Shown here piece by piece: positions 23,036 to 33,880 of a stretch of DNA of 64,000 nucleotides. How positions within the stretch are numbered: position 1 is the first letter of the stretch; each line of letters opens with the position of its first letter. The notes under the pieces were generated by a model, which searched no databases, was not told the origin of the DNA, and saw only the letters and a list, made by a program, of their open reading frames with translations. Source of the stretch: Hippopus hippopus (lineage: Eukaryota > Mollusca > Bivalvia > Cardiida > Cardiidae). A program made the position numbers and the translations under genes. Location: contig OX328101.1 of assembly GCA_946811185.2 (NCBI GenBank), forward strand, positions 28,690,122 to 28,754,121. The letters are read 5' to 3'.

Positions 23036-24300
23036 CAACCAGCTGACGCGGTTTTCTACATGTATAAGCTGTAGGACTAAATTCAGGCGACTATAAAAGG
23101 TTGAGAAGTATTTGCAAATTCTGAAATAAGAAAGCGTTAAGCGCATGCCTCGTTACCGACAGTATTTGGACTTTATTTTTAGTGCATGGAAGAGAAAGCA
23201 CGTAGTAGGAGAAAGATAAGACTACAAAGAATGTGTAGTCTAATGTTGGATTTACATTGTCTGCTACCTTATAGCTAACCTATGACCAAAATCATCTTCA
23301 ATTGCATCGGAACCCTTATGGATCAGTTATACCTAGAAAAAAAGTCGAACACATTTTCGGTTGCAGCGAACGAGGTGAATCTCGAAAATACGTAGTCAGT
23401 CTTGTTCTATAGGACATCCACAAAACTTTCTCATCCTTTGTAACTTTAAACCCTTTCTCATAAATGGCAGTTTTACTAGCTTTTACTAAATAGCGCAGTG
23501 CCATTAAAAGTTAATAGTCAAGTAAATACAAGAATTGTGTTGCATGTAAGATTCCCGTTAAACTTTGTCACTGCTGTAGGTTTTCATGACTTTCTCAATA
23601 ATAATCATTATTTCGATTTTATTTGGTTGGAAAACTAGCTATTTTTTTCCGAGAGAGTGTTTTCAATAGCAATAATACAAACTCTAACTGTATCACTGTT
23701 AAAATGGCGTTCAATTCCAACCAAGTGAACACATTTCTTTTCCTAAAACGCACAATATAGGGACAAGGTGGCTAATACAGTTCTCTTGTAGGTCGGTATC
23801 TTATAACGAAGTCCTAATTCTGTTGTTAGACACGTCTGAAAAACCTGTAAACCCTATTAGGAGAACTCGGCTTTCATGACGCCTGACTTATTGCAGCCCT
23901 CAACCAAATTATAGCGTCATGAGATCGAGGCATGTAGTATATTAAGCTTACCGTTTTTGTGATTTTGAGCTAAATTATTACGCAATGAGAGCATACAAGT
24001 CTTTTTTCTCTTTAGATATCCTGCCCACTAACAGTTTGTAAATATAATCAAAAATAAACTCACATGTAGGTAGATTAAGCCATTTGAATGTAATTTGTGT
24101 GAGCTATATCATTCAAGGTCGGATCATATTTAGCTGAGTTTAAACTTATTCTAATTATCTCAAATAACATCGAAAGGGGTTGTTCCACAAGTTACTACAA
24201 CATTAGAAAAGGCCCATCTCATAATAATTATAAAGAAATATAATGTTTAACAACACAGAAACAATTCAATACACGGTAAAAGGTACTAGTACATAAATTA
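23036..24300. other. No gene seen
   Basis: AT-rich DNA. A 62-codon minus ORF (23316-23504) has no recognisable features. Confidence 0.5.
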
Positions 24301-24304
24301 TGCT

Positions 24305-24475
24305 TGAACTCTTTCAGCGACTTTAAATCTTTCAACGGCTGAAATTACAATCCTCTGAAACACAGAAGAATTGATACAAGTTTACAGGTTTGACCATATA
24401 AGTGAATGTTCTGTGCAGTTTGATTTTGATCAGTGCCGTCATGTCGCCTGCGATACCGAAAGGGTTGAAAGTATC
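24305..24475. repeat. Family-D repeat, decayed
   Basis: 'ctctttcagcgactttaa' at the left, 'gttctgtgcagtttgattttgatcagtgccgtc' and 'cgaaagggttgaaag' at the right fit one side of the family-D hairpin. The other half is lost. Confidence 0.5.
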
Positions 24476-24479
24476 CAAT

Positions 24480-25589
24480 TAGGTAGATAAATTGGCTTCA
24501 ATACTCATGCAGTATATAGCCTGGCGAAAGCTAGGAACACTGTCCTGCTTTTTGTTAAATAAATCAAATTTCATGTTACCAGACGAAAACAAATAGAGTT
24601 GTCCGAGGAGAGGCTTACATCATTAAAATCAGCTCCAATAAAATAGAAAATAATACAGCAGATACTGCAATCTTCGTCATCATGATTTTTATTCAGGTTT
24701 TCTGAACGTCGTGGTACCGAGGCACGGTACAAGGTAGTCGGTCATTGTAAAGGCTTAATTAAATACAAAAGATCCAAAAGCGATGCTTCTATTCCATTGT
24801 TAGGTTTTTTAAATGCAGGACAGTGTAAAAGATAGTAATAATAATAACAATAAGAAGAAGAAGATAACTGGAATGTGAAAAAAAAAAAAAAAACCATTTT
24901 CACATACCAAGCTTGAAATATTGAATAATGATTCATAAAATTATTTTTTCTTTCAATCACACGGAATTGTATTTTTTGCTTCATATAAAAAGTCTTTCAA
25001 ACCTACGTTAGTTTTGTTTGCTAATTCCTTATTTTGAAGAGTGATGAAAAACATTTCATCCTCTTTTTCAACTATTACTAGTACTGTTATGGACTTGGAC
25101 TACGTAAAATGCACTCGGCGCTTGGAAAGAATGATATGTGTAGTTTATGTGTGAATTTTTGCATCATGAGGATGCAACATATGGATGCATCATGAACATT
25201 TCTAAGCGTTTGGATATGCAAACAAAATAAAAAAAGTGCAGCATCACACAAAAATGTGTTTTTTTTTAACTTTTTAAATGGACAGTTCATGGTTTGAATA
25301 CAAATTGCTCTTCGCATATACGAACTTTCAACTCGCCTCAAGCCATCAGTGCTTTCGGCGTTTTGATAGTCTCCAAGCAGAGAGTCGTCATACTGCTTGG
25401 CTAAATGCGCTAATTGTAAACAATCCACTATCAAACTATCCAAACATTGCTTATTGCTATTTTATATAAGTGTTTGGTGAGGGCCTACTATGTCGATATT
25501 GCTCGCTCAGGTAGTCTCAGATCTATTAGATTGGACCTCTCAATCTTTGTTTTCTATAAAATACACGTACAGCACAACGTAGTTGTTCG
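24480..25589. other. No gene seen
   Basis: AT-rich DNA with an A15 run near 24879. A 118-codon minus ORF (25087-25443) shows no domain, splice sites or composition change that I can point to. I leave it unassigned. Confidence 0.45.
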
Positions 25590-25596
25590 TATTAAT
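25590..25596. repeat. Target-site duplication, left
   Basis: TATTAAT directly before the element's CGGGACTCCCT terminus. The same heptamer follows the element at 28135-28141. Confidence 0.8.
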
Positions 25597-25756
25597 CGGG
25601 ACTCCCTAAACGCTGAATTTTCTGCTGAATTCAGCAACCTGCTGATCAGCTGAAGTACACTAAAACGCTGAACTGCTGAATTGCTGATAAAATGAATCTG
25701 TGATATTTACAAACTTTATTATGCATTAACATGTCTTTTTTATAATCAAATTTAGG

Positions 25757-25955
25757 ATGATGCCTGGTCAGAATGTTCGGATACCAATGCTGGCCCTGGT
25801 CTTCAACTGGAGCACAAATCACTTTGTTGGTTTTATAACAACACAGCTTTAAGAAAGGTCAGTGTTCTTGAAGTCAACAAAGATACAGATATATCATAAT
25901 CCAATCATGATAAGATTACAGACACAAGTACCTTGTAGCTCTACTTTTCTCATCT
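25757..25955 (+). repeat. Internal duplicated block, copy 1, with 48-codon open stretch
   Basis: The open stretch reads DDAWSECSDTNAGPGLQLEH to a stop after KDTDIS. It is preceded by AAATTTAG, a possible 3' splice site with a weak pyrimidine tract. The second copy is at 26899-27185. Most differences between the copies change the residue, so the shared frame is not good evidence of selection on a protein. Product unknown. Confidence 0.5.
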
Positions 25956-25992
25956 TAAATTTGAGAAAAGCATAAGCTACAAATGAAGTGCA

Positions 25993-26058
25993 CAGCGAAG
26001 ACCCTGATCAGACTGGGCGGCATATGCCCGTTCTGATCCGGGTCTTTGCCGAGTGATC
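25993..26058. repeat. GC-rich hairpin
   Basis: CGAAGACCCTGATCAGACTG is mirrored by TTCTGATCCGGGTCTTTGCC around GGGCGGCATATGCCC. The left flank recurs inverted at about 26838-26895 (TCAGGGTCTCCGCTGTGCAC). Confidence 0.8.
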
Positions 26059-26689
26059 ATGCCACTTTGTCGACGTGGTCATGATGTGCGTATACATGTG
26101 CTTCTGTCATGCTTTAGAACATTTACATGGCTGATCACAAGTTATTCAGTAAGTATTTCTATTACAGTAATGATAATCTTCATTGAGACAATACACCCAG
26201 AGGTACAAACAATTACTCCTAAATGTGTTTTTTTCTGTTGTTAGTTGGTTTGAAGGACTAAACGACAGTACATGCTACAAATCTGAAGCCGAGTCAGCCT
26301 ACATGTATATGCAATCATACGGTATTACTTGCATACAATTTTATCACCTGCATCGGAATTATACATTGATATTCAGTAGCAACATAAGTTATATTTTGCA
26401 TTTTAGACAACTTTCAACGATAAGAGACAGTCCATTTTCATAAATTCTAATTAGTAGATTTAATTATCGTGTCAATATTATTTGAATTCTGTAAAGTATG
26501 CACATTGTTTAAAAGTGGAAAGTGTGTTTAACTAGTAACCAAGTTGTGCTACTTGAAAAAAAAAAATCTATTATCGTACTATAATAAGTCAATCCACTTC
26601 TGTTTATTGATAATACACTTATTGGATTATCTTTTCAATATGATTTTAATCCTGCTAAGTCGGTTTACTGTTGAAGGTAGGCAGTGTAT

Positions 26690-26815
26690 TTAACCCTTGA
26701 ACACACAATCCTGACATTTGACAACCCTGTAGGAGATAGCTTTTGAAAATATTGTGGGTAAAGAAGATAATGCTGGTTACAAGCAAATTCTCCCTTTTAC
26801 ACGATTTTTGTACCC
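26690..26815 (+). mobile_element. Family-A MITE fragment inside the 2.54-kb element
   Basis: 'gacaaccctgtaggag', GAAAATATTGTGGGTAAAGA, then the hairpin core ATAATGCTGGTTACAAGC and 'ttctcccttttacacga'. The right half is missing. It lies inside the TIR-bounded element, so it was either captured or inserted there. Confidence 0.7.
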
Positions 26816-26898
26816 TGTCAGAGAAATTCAGTTTACATCAGGGTCTCCGCTGTGCACTTCACTGGTAGCTGATGTACATAGCTTTTCTCAAATTGAAG

Positions 26899-27185
26899 AT
26901 GATGCCTGGTCAGAATGGTCGGATACCAATGCTGGTCCTAGTCTTCAAATTGAGCACATATCACTTTGTTGGTTTTATCACAACAGAGCTTTAAGAAAAG
27001 TCAATGTTTTTGTAGTCAACAAAGATACAGATATATTATAATCCAATCGTTTAGTATTAGTAGCATTCTTTTTTTTTTTATTGTGATTTGTGTCCATAAA
27101 TGCATCTAAAGCCCAAAACCATATACTAGTATTTAACTTGATAAGAATACGGATACAAGAGCCTTGTGGCTCTACTTTTCTTCCT
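26899..27185 (+). repeat. Internal duplicated block, copy 2, with open stretch
   Basis: The open stretch reads DDAWSEWSDTNAGPSLQIEH and stops after KDTDIL. It sits in a 95-codon ORF whose N-terminal half is family-A repeat, so the ORF as a whole is chimeric. Relative to copy 1 it carries about 85 extra bases after AATCCAATC. Function unknown. Confidence 0.5.
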
Positions 27186-28134
27186 TTGATTGTGTTCAGT
27201 TATTGAAAGTACACGAAACAAAACACTTTTTGTAAAACCCTGTTTTCTCGTAACATAGCTCAGGTGTTAAATAATAATTATAATAATAATGATAATAATT
27301 AAATAATATCAAACATGAAATAATGACAGAAATATATTAAATTTGCTGGACAGCATTGAAAGTCAAAGCTTCATTTCATCAGCAATCCAACAACAAAACG
27401 CTTGCTTAAATTTACTCTTCTCGTAAAATAGCCTAAATATTGAATATCAAACAATGAATGGTTTTATATTCAAACCAGTCTATCAGAAAATAATACTACA
27501 TTTTTTTGCTTAAAGAGACATCTCTACAGCGTAAACAAACTCTGTTAAAACTTGACGGTGTTGTAATCTAGTCATCTGTGTAAATGTAGATAAAAAAAAT
27601 CAATATAAGGTGTATGGGGTAAAGAAACTGTAGGGATTTGTCTTCGATTTAAACCGGAAACTGTGATTTTTATGTCTATGGCTAGCCGCAATAGAATGAA
27701 ATGCATTTTCTATCTGCCGTAATCTGTGCAACCTTGCAACAATCAGGGTCAATATTTGGCATGAAGATACAAGAGTGATTATAGTTTCATAAAATAATGA
27801 AAAAAAAAAAAAACGGTTAAAAAACTGGATGAAAACGAGCGAAGATGTATCTTTAAGGAAGCATTTAGAATCATAATTATTCATTTCATCAGCAATTCAG
27901 CAACGTAACACTTAAAATGTGTTATCATTTATTATTTATATAACTAAACAAACAAAAAGTTGATGATAAATTCAAACATATATAAAAGAAAAGTAACTTG
28001 TTAATGCCTTAAACAATCGTGTTAAACTTGTTGATTAATTTTATCAGCAGTTCAGCGTTCAGCTTTGTAGGATACTTCTGCTAATCAGCAGGTAGCTGAA
28101 TTCAGCAGAAAATTCAGCGTTTTAGGGAGTCCCC

Positions 28135-28141
28135 TATTAAT
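28135..28141. repeat. Target-site duplication, right
   Basis: TATTAAT directly after GGGAGTCCCC, matching the left copy. Confidence 0.8.
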
Positions 28142-29685
28142 TGTCGTTACGAATGTTATGCATAGACGTCTTTAAAGAAACTCTTGGCATGTACGGTTAT
28201 GAGAACTTGTCGCCATCATAATACTGGCGTATTGAACATAATCGGTGTAAAAAAGATCTTGAGAAAAAAAAAAAACATTGGTGAGACTGGCAACATGGTG
28301 ATTAATTTTACATTTACACAACTGCTGTAAATATTTATGAAACAATTCGCGATATTGGCAAGCTCCTTTGAAAATAAATTGTTTTAACACCCACAAAAAT
28401 TTAGTAGCCTCATTTCCATAGTTGAGCTCCATAAAACTAGTTTTTTCCCAAGCGTCTTTTTCGTTCATTTTCATTGCCAATGACAAACAAAAAATGAAAA
28501 GGTACATCGCTTCACAAATATCGCGAATCGTCTTTAAAATAAATCTTAATGACCTAGTAGTGTACAGATACGGACTTTAAACGTTTAAAACCATGAGTAT
28601 CAGAAAGTACTCATAAAAACCATGTTTGTTTCAAGATTCAGAAGTAAGAAACATAATTACGTTCCAAATGTCAAAACTTATCAGTGTGTTATTGTTTGAA
28701 CCAGTAAGAAACGTGTCTATTTCTTTGATTTTAAAATACTCTTTATCCGTAGAACATATAAGAGGGTAAAGACTGTTTCATTTTCTGTAACTGTAATTGT
28801 TTTATGTTTTTATAACCCCATCTTTCGGATACGTATTTGAGTACTGGAAGTATCATATTGGAAAAAAGTCAATAATTCAATAAAGGGAGGTACGGAGTTT
28901 TAGTTTATTCCATAGAAGGACTCAGTGCTTCATGCATTTTTTCTAAGGAGTCGTATAATGCAAAGTTGAGTCCAGTTTAATTCTTCATTTTTAAATAATA
29001 ATTTCATGACGCCAACATATTTAAAGTTAGTACTTCAAATTGTTGTTTCCTGTGTTTAACTTAATTATACCATACATATTGAACGCAACAACTATCTTTA
29101 ACTGCCTTTTGAAAATGTTGATTGATCTACCTAATTTCCACTGTTCACAGTAGGGCCTATGTATGAAATAAATTAATGGGGGTCATGCAGACTAAAGAAA
29201 TCAGAAAAAAAAAACTTAAAAAATGTTTTATCTCTTTATCTCTGAATAAAGTAAGCAACTATCTATAGATTAGAAAGGGATGAGGAGAGGTTTTTCCATG
29301 GTATCTCCCTAATGGAATACGGTAGCGTTGAAGACTCTTTTAGATTTCACACCAGAAGTCTTCAAAAGCTTACTTGAACGTCATATTATCAATAACACGC
29401 GTTGATTACGTGAGATCGTACTCAAATAGGCACGTTTAGGCCATGTCTGATGTCATAAAAATAGTCGGAGAGGTCCCGTTTGCAAAAACGACCCCATCCT
29501 CTAACTAAAATTTTCAAATTGCACATATGCACTGAATATACCCGGCCACTTTTTTACGCTTTCAAAGAAAATATATTGAGTGGTATTTATCTGCTTTTTT
29601 AAAAATAAAACTTGAGTTTACGGTATAAATTCTAAAAAGGCCTCTTTAAGCATAGTTTGAATCTCGAATTCATAGTTAATCTAAC
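28142..29685. other. No gene seen
   Basis: AT-rich DNA. A 111-codon minus ORF (28172-28507) shows no recognised domain. Confidence 0.45.
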
Positions 29686-29687
29686 CC

Positions 29688-29800
29688 TTTCAGCGCCATA
29701 GTCGAAAACAGAAACCTTTTGCAAACAGCTTAGATCAAGGTCAGACTGCACAGAATATGCAGTGTGATCTTGATTCTATACGTCAGCTTGTCTAGTCAAT
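29688..29800. repeat. Family-D hairpin repeat
   Basis: 'ccctttcagcgccatagtcg', then GATCAAGGTCAGACTGCACA paired with TGTGATCTTGATTCTATACG around AGAATATGCAG. It matches the other D copies, which share an AGATCAAGATCAGACTGC stem. Confidence 0.85.
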
Positions 29801-29835
29801 CTTATCCAATAAAAATATTTTCTTAGTTTTTGTGA

Positions 29836-30036
29836 TTGAATTTTCAGTCGTCGAGAGAGATCGAGTCAATCAATGATTTGACGCTGAAAGAATTAACGGA
29901 ATGGATCGAGTATTGTCTGCACAAATCACAAATGAATCAAGAAATACCCGGAAGTACTCTTACGAAAATATTGGATTTTTATACGTTTAACTTGAATCCT
30001 TCCTATATAATGCCTACAAACATGGGTTGCCAATAA
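29836..30036 (+). CDS. Possible terminal exon of an unrecognised gene
   Basis: A 66-codon open stretch starts at an ATG overlapping ATTTTCAG. It may instead be an exon entered at the AG at about 29848, because the TTTTTGTGATTGAATTTTCAG before it looks like a 3' splice site. The peptide (starting SSREIESINDLTLKELTEWI after the AG) has ordinary amino-acid composition with an acidic, amphipathic helix-like N-terminal half, unlike the low-complexity ORFs elsewhere. The stop TAA overlaps AATAAA (CCAATAAATG), a possible poly(A) signal. I recognise no family, upstream exons were not found, and a SINE follows within 40 bp. It could be chance. Confidence 0.3.
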   Translation: MNFQSSREIESINDLTLKELTEWIEYCLHKSQMNQEIPGSTLTKILDFYTFNLNPSYIMPTNMGCQ

Positions 30037-30061
30037 ATGTCATTGTTTGTTTGTTTGTTTT

Positions 30062-30348
30062 TTGTAGCTTTTAACGCCGTTTTCAACATACTTTCATTGA
30101 TATCCAGGCTGCCACAGTTCACCTACCCAATATTTACTGAATTTTCTTTCACTAGTACTCAGCCTGTGAATCTTTCCAAGTCACCGGCTGCTGCTTTACC
30201 ACAAAATTATCATCGAAACAATGATTAGCAGTGAGAAATGAATACAACTCGTCGTCATGACTATTATCAGTCCTTGGATAGAAACTTGCCGAGCTCGGAT
30301 TTCGAACCAGTGTGTCAAGCTCAGTACATCACCGAATGTGTTACTGAT
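30062..30348 (-). mobile_element. tRNA-derived SINE type 1
   Basis: 'ttaacgccgttttcaacata', 'tcaccggctgctgctttacc', 'acaatgattagcagtgagaaatga', 'tcagtccttggatagaaact' and the reversed box-B-like GGATTTCGAACCAGTGTG. Preceded by a TTTG repeat (about 30044-30062). Confidence 0.78.
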
Positions 30349-30479
30349 GTCATGTATTTTCTGACACCATAGAAGAGTGACCCCGGGGTCAGTTTTCTTT
30401 ATAGTAATATGACCTCCGGTCACTTTTCTATAGGAAGATAGCCATAGGAAAGTGACCCCTCATACAGAATAATGACCCC

Positions 30480-31000
30480 TTCCCCACATTTATAAGCCCG
30501 TATGAGCGATTTTTATGCCCCTTATCGTTTGTCCGTCCGTCGATCTGTCTTTTTGTCTGTCTGTCCATCCACATATCCGTCCGTTGGTTAATGATTTCGT
30601 TTCTGTCCGATATTTCTTGCACCCCTAGTCTAATTTCAAAAACATTTCACGCATGTGTGCACCTTGATGAGACGACATGCAAGCCTGAGGCTACAGACAT
30701 GATCTGTTTGTCTGTCCGGCCGTCTGTCTGTCCATCTCAGCAGTTTAGTGCCCATTTTATATCTCTTGAATCCCTGGACTGCTTTAAAAATAAAAAAAAA
30801 AAAAGTATCCATGCGTGCACCTTGATGAGACGATAAGAAGATCAAAAGTTTTAGAACCCAGGCTCAAATGGCAAGACCTATGTAAGGGGTCAACGTTCAC
30901 ATGCTCAAAAGTCATGTTCCCATTTTATTTTTTGAAACCCTTGTCAGATTTTAAAGATATTTCTCACATGTGTGCACCTTGATGAGAAAACCTACTGATT
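30480..31000. repeat. Three-unit repeat with TGCACCTTGATGAGA marker
   Basis: TGTGCACCTTGATGAGACGA and close variants occur near 30655, 30815 and 30970, a period of about 158 bp. Each is preceded by a 'ttttaaaaat/aagat' stretch. The upstream part is rich in GTCCGTCCGTCG / CTGTCTGTCTGTCC units. The ORFs at 30428-30845 are translations of it. Confidence 0.8.
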
Positions 31001-31059
31001 GAAGGTTTAAAACCTCAGGCTCCAAGTTCAATGTCACAGCCGGGGAGTTTAAGTTCAAT

Positions 31060-31305
31060 AATCTATGGGGAGAACATTTTTCGTATTTGAAATTCAAAAA
31101 CCAAGGGGGGAAATCATTTAACCTATAGGACTTCACTTTTCTACTGTAGTATTTGACCCTGGGTTCAATATTCTGTGTGGGGTCACAATACTATCTCACA
31201 CCCAGGCTATGGGGAGAACATTTTTCGTATCTGAAATTCAAAAACCAAGGGGGGAAATCAATTAGCCTATAGGACTTCACTTTTCTATTGTAGTATTTTG
31301 ACACT
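31060..31305. repeat. Two-unit tandem repeat, about 140 bp
   Basis: GGGGAGAACATTTTTCGTAT, 'gaaattcaaaaaccaaggggggaaatca' and 'cctataggacttcacttttcta' occur twice (about 31067-31160 and 31211-31305) with few differences, so this is a fairly young duplication. Confidence 0.9.
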
Positions 31306-31325
31306 GGTGAGTTTACTGTAGCAAA

Positions 31326-31441
31326 AAATCTAATGTAGTCGTAAAGTGCCGTCTCGGATTAGCCTGCGCGGACTGCGTAGGCTGATTCGAGACGACATTT
31401 TACGCAAATTTCCGAATGCCTCTTTTCGCGTGTTGCAAGCC
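31326..31441. mobile_element. Family-B MITE, half copy
   Basis: It contains one arm only: TCGTAAAGTGCCGTCTCGG, the hairpin GCCTGCGCGGACTGCGTAGG and the terminus TTTCGCGTGTTGCAAGCC. The other arm is absent. Confidence 0.9.
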
Positions 31442-31578
31442 ATATTATGAGGTAGAGTGTTCACTGGACACTACAAAAATTTACCAAAAGTAAAAGGTTC
31501 GACGCATCACAGCCTTCGTGGACTGTGCAGGCTGACATGGATAGATATTTTTGCAGAAGCACGACTCATTTGTTGGTC
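31442..31578. mobile_element. Family-C MITE, truncated copy abutting half family-B copy
   Basis: 'attatgaggtagagtgttc', 'aaaatttaccaaaagtaaaaggttcgacgc', a decayed hairpin (AGCCTTCGTGGACTGTGCAGG) and GATATTTTTGCAGAAGCACG. It begins where the family-B copy ends, as at 17629/17632. Confidence 0.7.
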
Positions 31579-31629
31579 CTCTCCAAAAGCAAAGTTGCAA
31601 CCATGGTAAGACTTTGTTAGTTCATACAT

Positions 31630-31911
31630 AGAGGATATTTGTTTATTTCGGTGAAAGATCGAAATTTATTTCATCGAGTAAATATCATCGGTAATATTTT
31701 CACTTGTGGCGCAACCACGAATGAAAATATTATCGATTATGTTAGCGATATGAAATAAATTTCGATCGGTCACTGAGCAAAACAAATGAATTATTCATTT
31801 CATGCTTTTAACCCCATTTTTTGTTGGGATTTTCATCAAAATCAAGCACAGTTGTTTTCGGTAATTTACCTTGGCGTACCCCCTCTACGTTGCAACGCAC
31901 TACAATATCAC
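31630..31911. mobile_element. Interspersed repeat L, left part (split copy)
   Basis: It shares GGTGAAAGATCGAAATTTAT, CATCGGTAATATTTTCAC, 'cagttgttttcggtaattt' and 'gcgtaccccctctacgttgcaacgcactacaat' with the copy at 59041-59420. It contains an extra palindromic stretch (about 31650-31770; GATCGAAATTTATTTCAT against ATGAAATAAATTTCGATC) that the other copy lacks. The rest of the repeat resumes at 34974. Confidence 0.85.
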
Positions 31912-33139
31912 ACTGGAGAGACCTTACGTACTTGCTCCAGATCAACGTTACTGCTCCTGTCAATTCAACGTACTCGCTCCAATAAAAAAACATGGCTGCG
32001 CCCAAGAATTTTGCTAGGTAAGCACCAAAACATACTTCTATAACAATCAGATGAATAGATGTGCAGTAGACGGTTGTCGCACGGAATGTCTGGGATGTCA
32101 GTGCATATTTCTGTATTGTTCTTTTGGTGGTTGGTTATTTGTTGAAGACGTTTAATCCAACAAACGTCCGTCAGCGACTATGATTTCTGAATAATCAACA
32201 CGCGGGAGTCAGCAAAAAGCTTTGTTAAACATACAAACACAATGATCTGAAGTTTGTACTTTGTGATTCATATATGCTTTATTCACCACAGTTCTAAGCA
32301 AAAACTATACGACATTCATTAAAGAGCAACTTTCTGTCAATTTTTGTAGGCAACGCTCCACGCTCCAGAACTCAATAAAACGATCCAGCTCCTGAGTTGA
32401 AACAGAGAACGATATTATATGCGATTGTGTACGAGTTTAATCAAACAATTTTTCTTTTTTGATCAATATGTATAACTGTCTATTTCTCCGTCTTTCGGTT
32501 TTTCTGTCCGTCAGGTTTATTGTCCTTTTGATGCTTTTGAAATAAAATGTCATTATATACATGAACAGCTTGATGACAGACAGTATCATGCAAAGGGTGG
32601 ATAACTATCATAACTATCGTGCAGAAGATCCATAACTATTATAACTATCATCTTCGATATCGTCATCACAAGACTCCTCTTCGTTAATATAAATTATAAA
32701 ATATAAATAAACATGCAAGGCGGGGTTTGTTCGATGGCTCGATTCAACAGCTCAGCCAAATTCTTTTCGGAGATTGATAATCGTCATTGCAGAAGGTTTC
32801 ATTCCTCTTTCACCATTTGTCATTTTTCGAAGACGTTGATCTAGGATAGCAGCCAGTAGCTTTCAAATATATTTATGCGAATTATTGGTAGTTATTGGCG
32901 AGTTATTGGTACAAGGCAAAGTAAAGATGCAGACTTAATACCGGCTAATTCTAGAAAGGTCATTAATAAGAAAGTGATTTCTGTGATGTGGTTGAAATAA
33001 CGCTGAAACAAACAAAACTCACAACCAACACAATTTAATCTTTATTGGGAAATTCGAATGCATGTCAAAGACTTATTGCACATACATGTAAACTGTACTC
33101 ATCTAATGTTGATAAAGTAAAAAAAAAATGTTACTGCGA

Positions 33140-33475
33140 ATTTTCGATTCGCGTTACCACGACTTTTAAACGCGTTATTACGAGATTTTTTCACGTAAGT
33201 GCGACTTTTTTTTCGTTGTTACGTATTTTGAATTCACGTTATTACGAGATTTTTCGCGTTACTGCGACTTTTAAACACGTTATTACGTGTTTTAAAACAC
33301 GTTATTACAAGATTTTTCGAGTTAGTGCAACTTTTTTTAGGTTATTATGTTTTAAATTCACGTTATAACGTGTTTTAAAACACGTTATTACGAGATTTTT
33401 CGCCTTAGTGCGACTTCCTTTTTGCGTTATAAGGTGTTTTGAATTCACGTTATTGCGTGTTTTTGATAAAAATAT
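33140..33475. repeat. GTTATTACGAGATTTTTCGC minisatellite inside the 3-kb element
   Basis: ACGTTATTACGAGATTTTTC and TTAGTGCGACTTTTT motifs alternate about six times, with CACGTTATTACGTGTTTTAA palindromic variants. The 107-codon ORF is a translation of it. Confidence 0.9.
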
Positions 33476-33751
33476 TTTACCTTCATTTTGACCCTTGTAG
33501 GCTTTCGTATGTAGGCTTTCGTAACAAAGTGATCATTTTCCAAGATCGTTTTCGCTTTCATATTTCTATGTTTTTTAAGGTAAAGTATAGGCGACTTTCA
33601 AGTGAGTGTTAATAATGTAGGAAATGAATGTATTCAGCATTGACCACTTTCATACACAACTGTGTATATAAAATTGATACAAACAACTTAATATCGTTAC
33701 TTTCTGAAACAAATTGAGAAGATATCAAGGCCTATTAGACAAATCCGCCCA

Positions 33752-33880
33752 CGCTCTCTCTCTCTCTCCCTCTCTCTCTCTCTTTCCCTTCCTTCCTTCC
33801 TTCCTCCTTCCCCCCTCTCCCTTTCTCTCCCTTTCTCTCCCTTCCTTCCTTCCTCTCTCCCTCTCTCTCTCTCCATTTTT
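33752..33880. repeat. CT/CCTT low-complexity tract
   Basis: (CT)n interleaved with CTTC and CCCTTTCTCT units. The 65-101 codon ORFs on both strands are artefacts. Confidence 0.95.

Larger units (their letters stand above)
25597..28134. mobile_element. 2.54-kb DNA transposon-like element with TIRs and TATTAAT TSD
   Basis: The left end CGGGACTCCCTAAACGCTG is mirrored by CAGCGTTTTAGGGAGTCCCC at 28115-28134, and the inverted match runs on for about 95 bp (CTGCTGAATTCAGC, CTGCTGAT, GCTGATAAAAT). TATTAAT is duplicated on both sides. A subterminal motif like TTCATTTYATCAGCAATTCA occurs near 25672 (inverted), 27372 and 27883. Inside are two copies of a block ending in a 48-codon open stretch, a GC-rich hairpin and a family-A fragment. 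I see no transposase. A 7-8 bp TSD is compatible with several cut-and-paste superfamilies, but the GGGACTCC terminus does not settle which. Confidence 0.87.

Noticed and set aside
25087..25443. 118-codon minus ORF as a gene
   Set aside because: No domain, no start context, no splice evidence. In DNA of this length and composition an ORF of that size can occur by chance.
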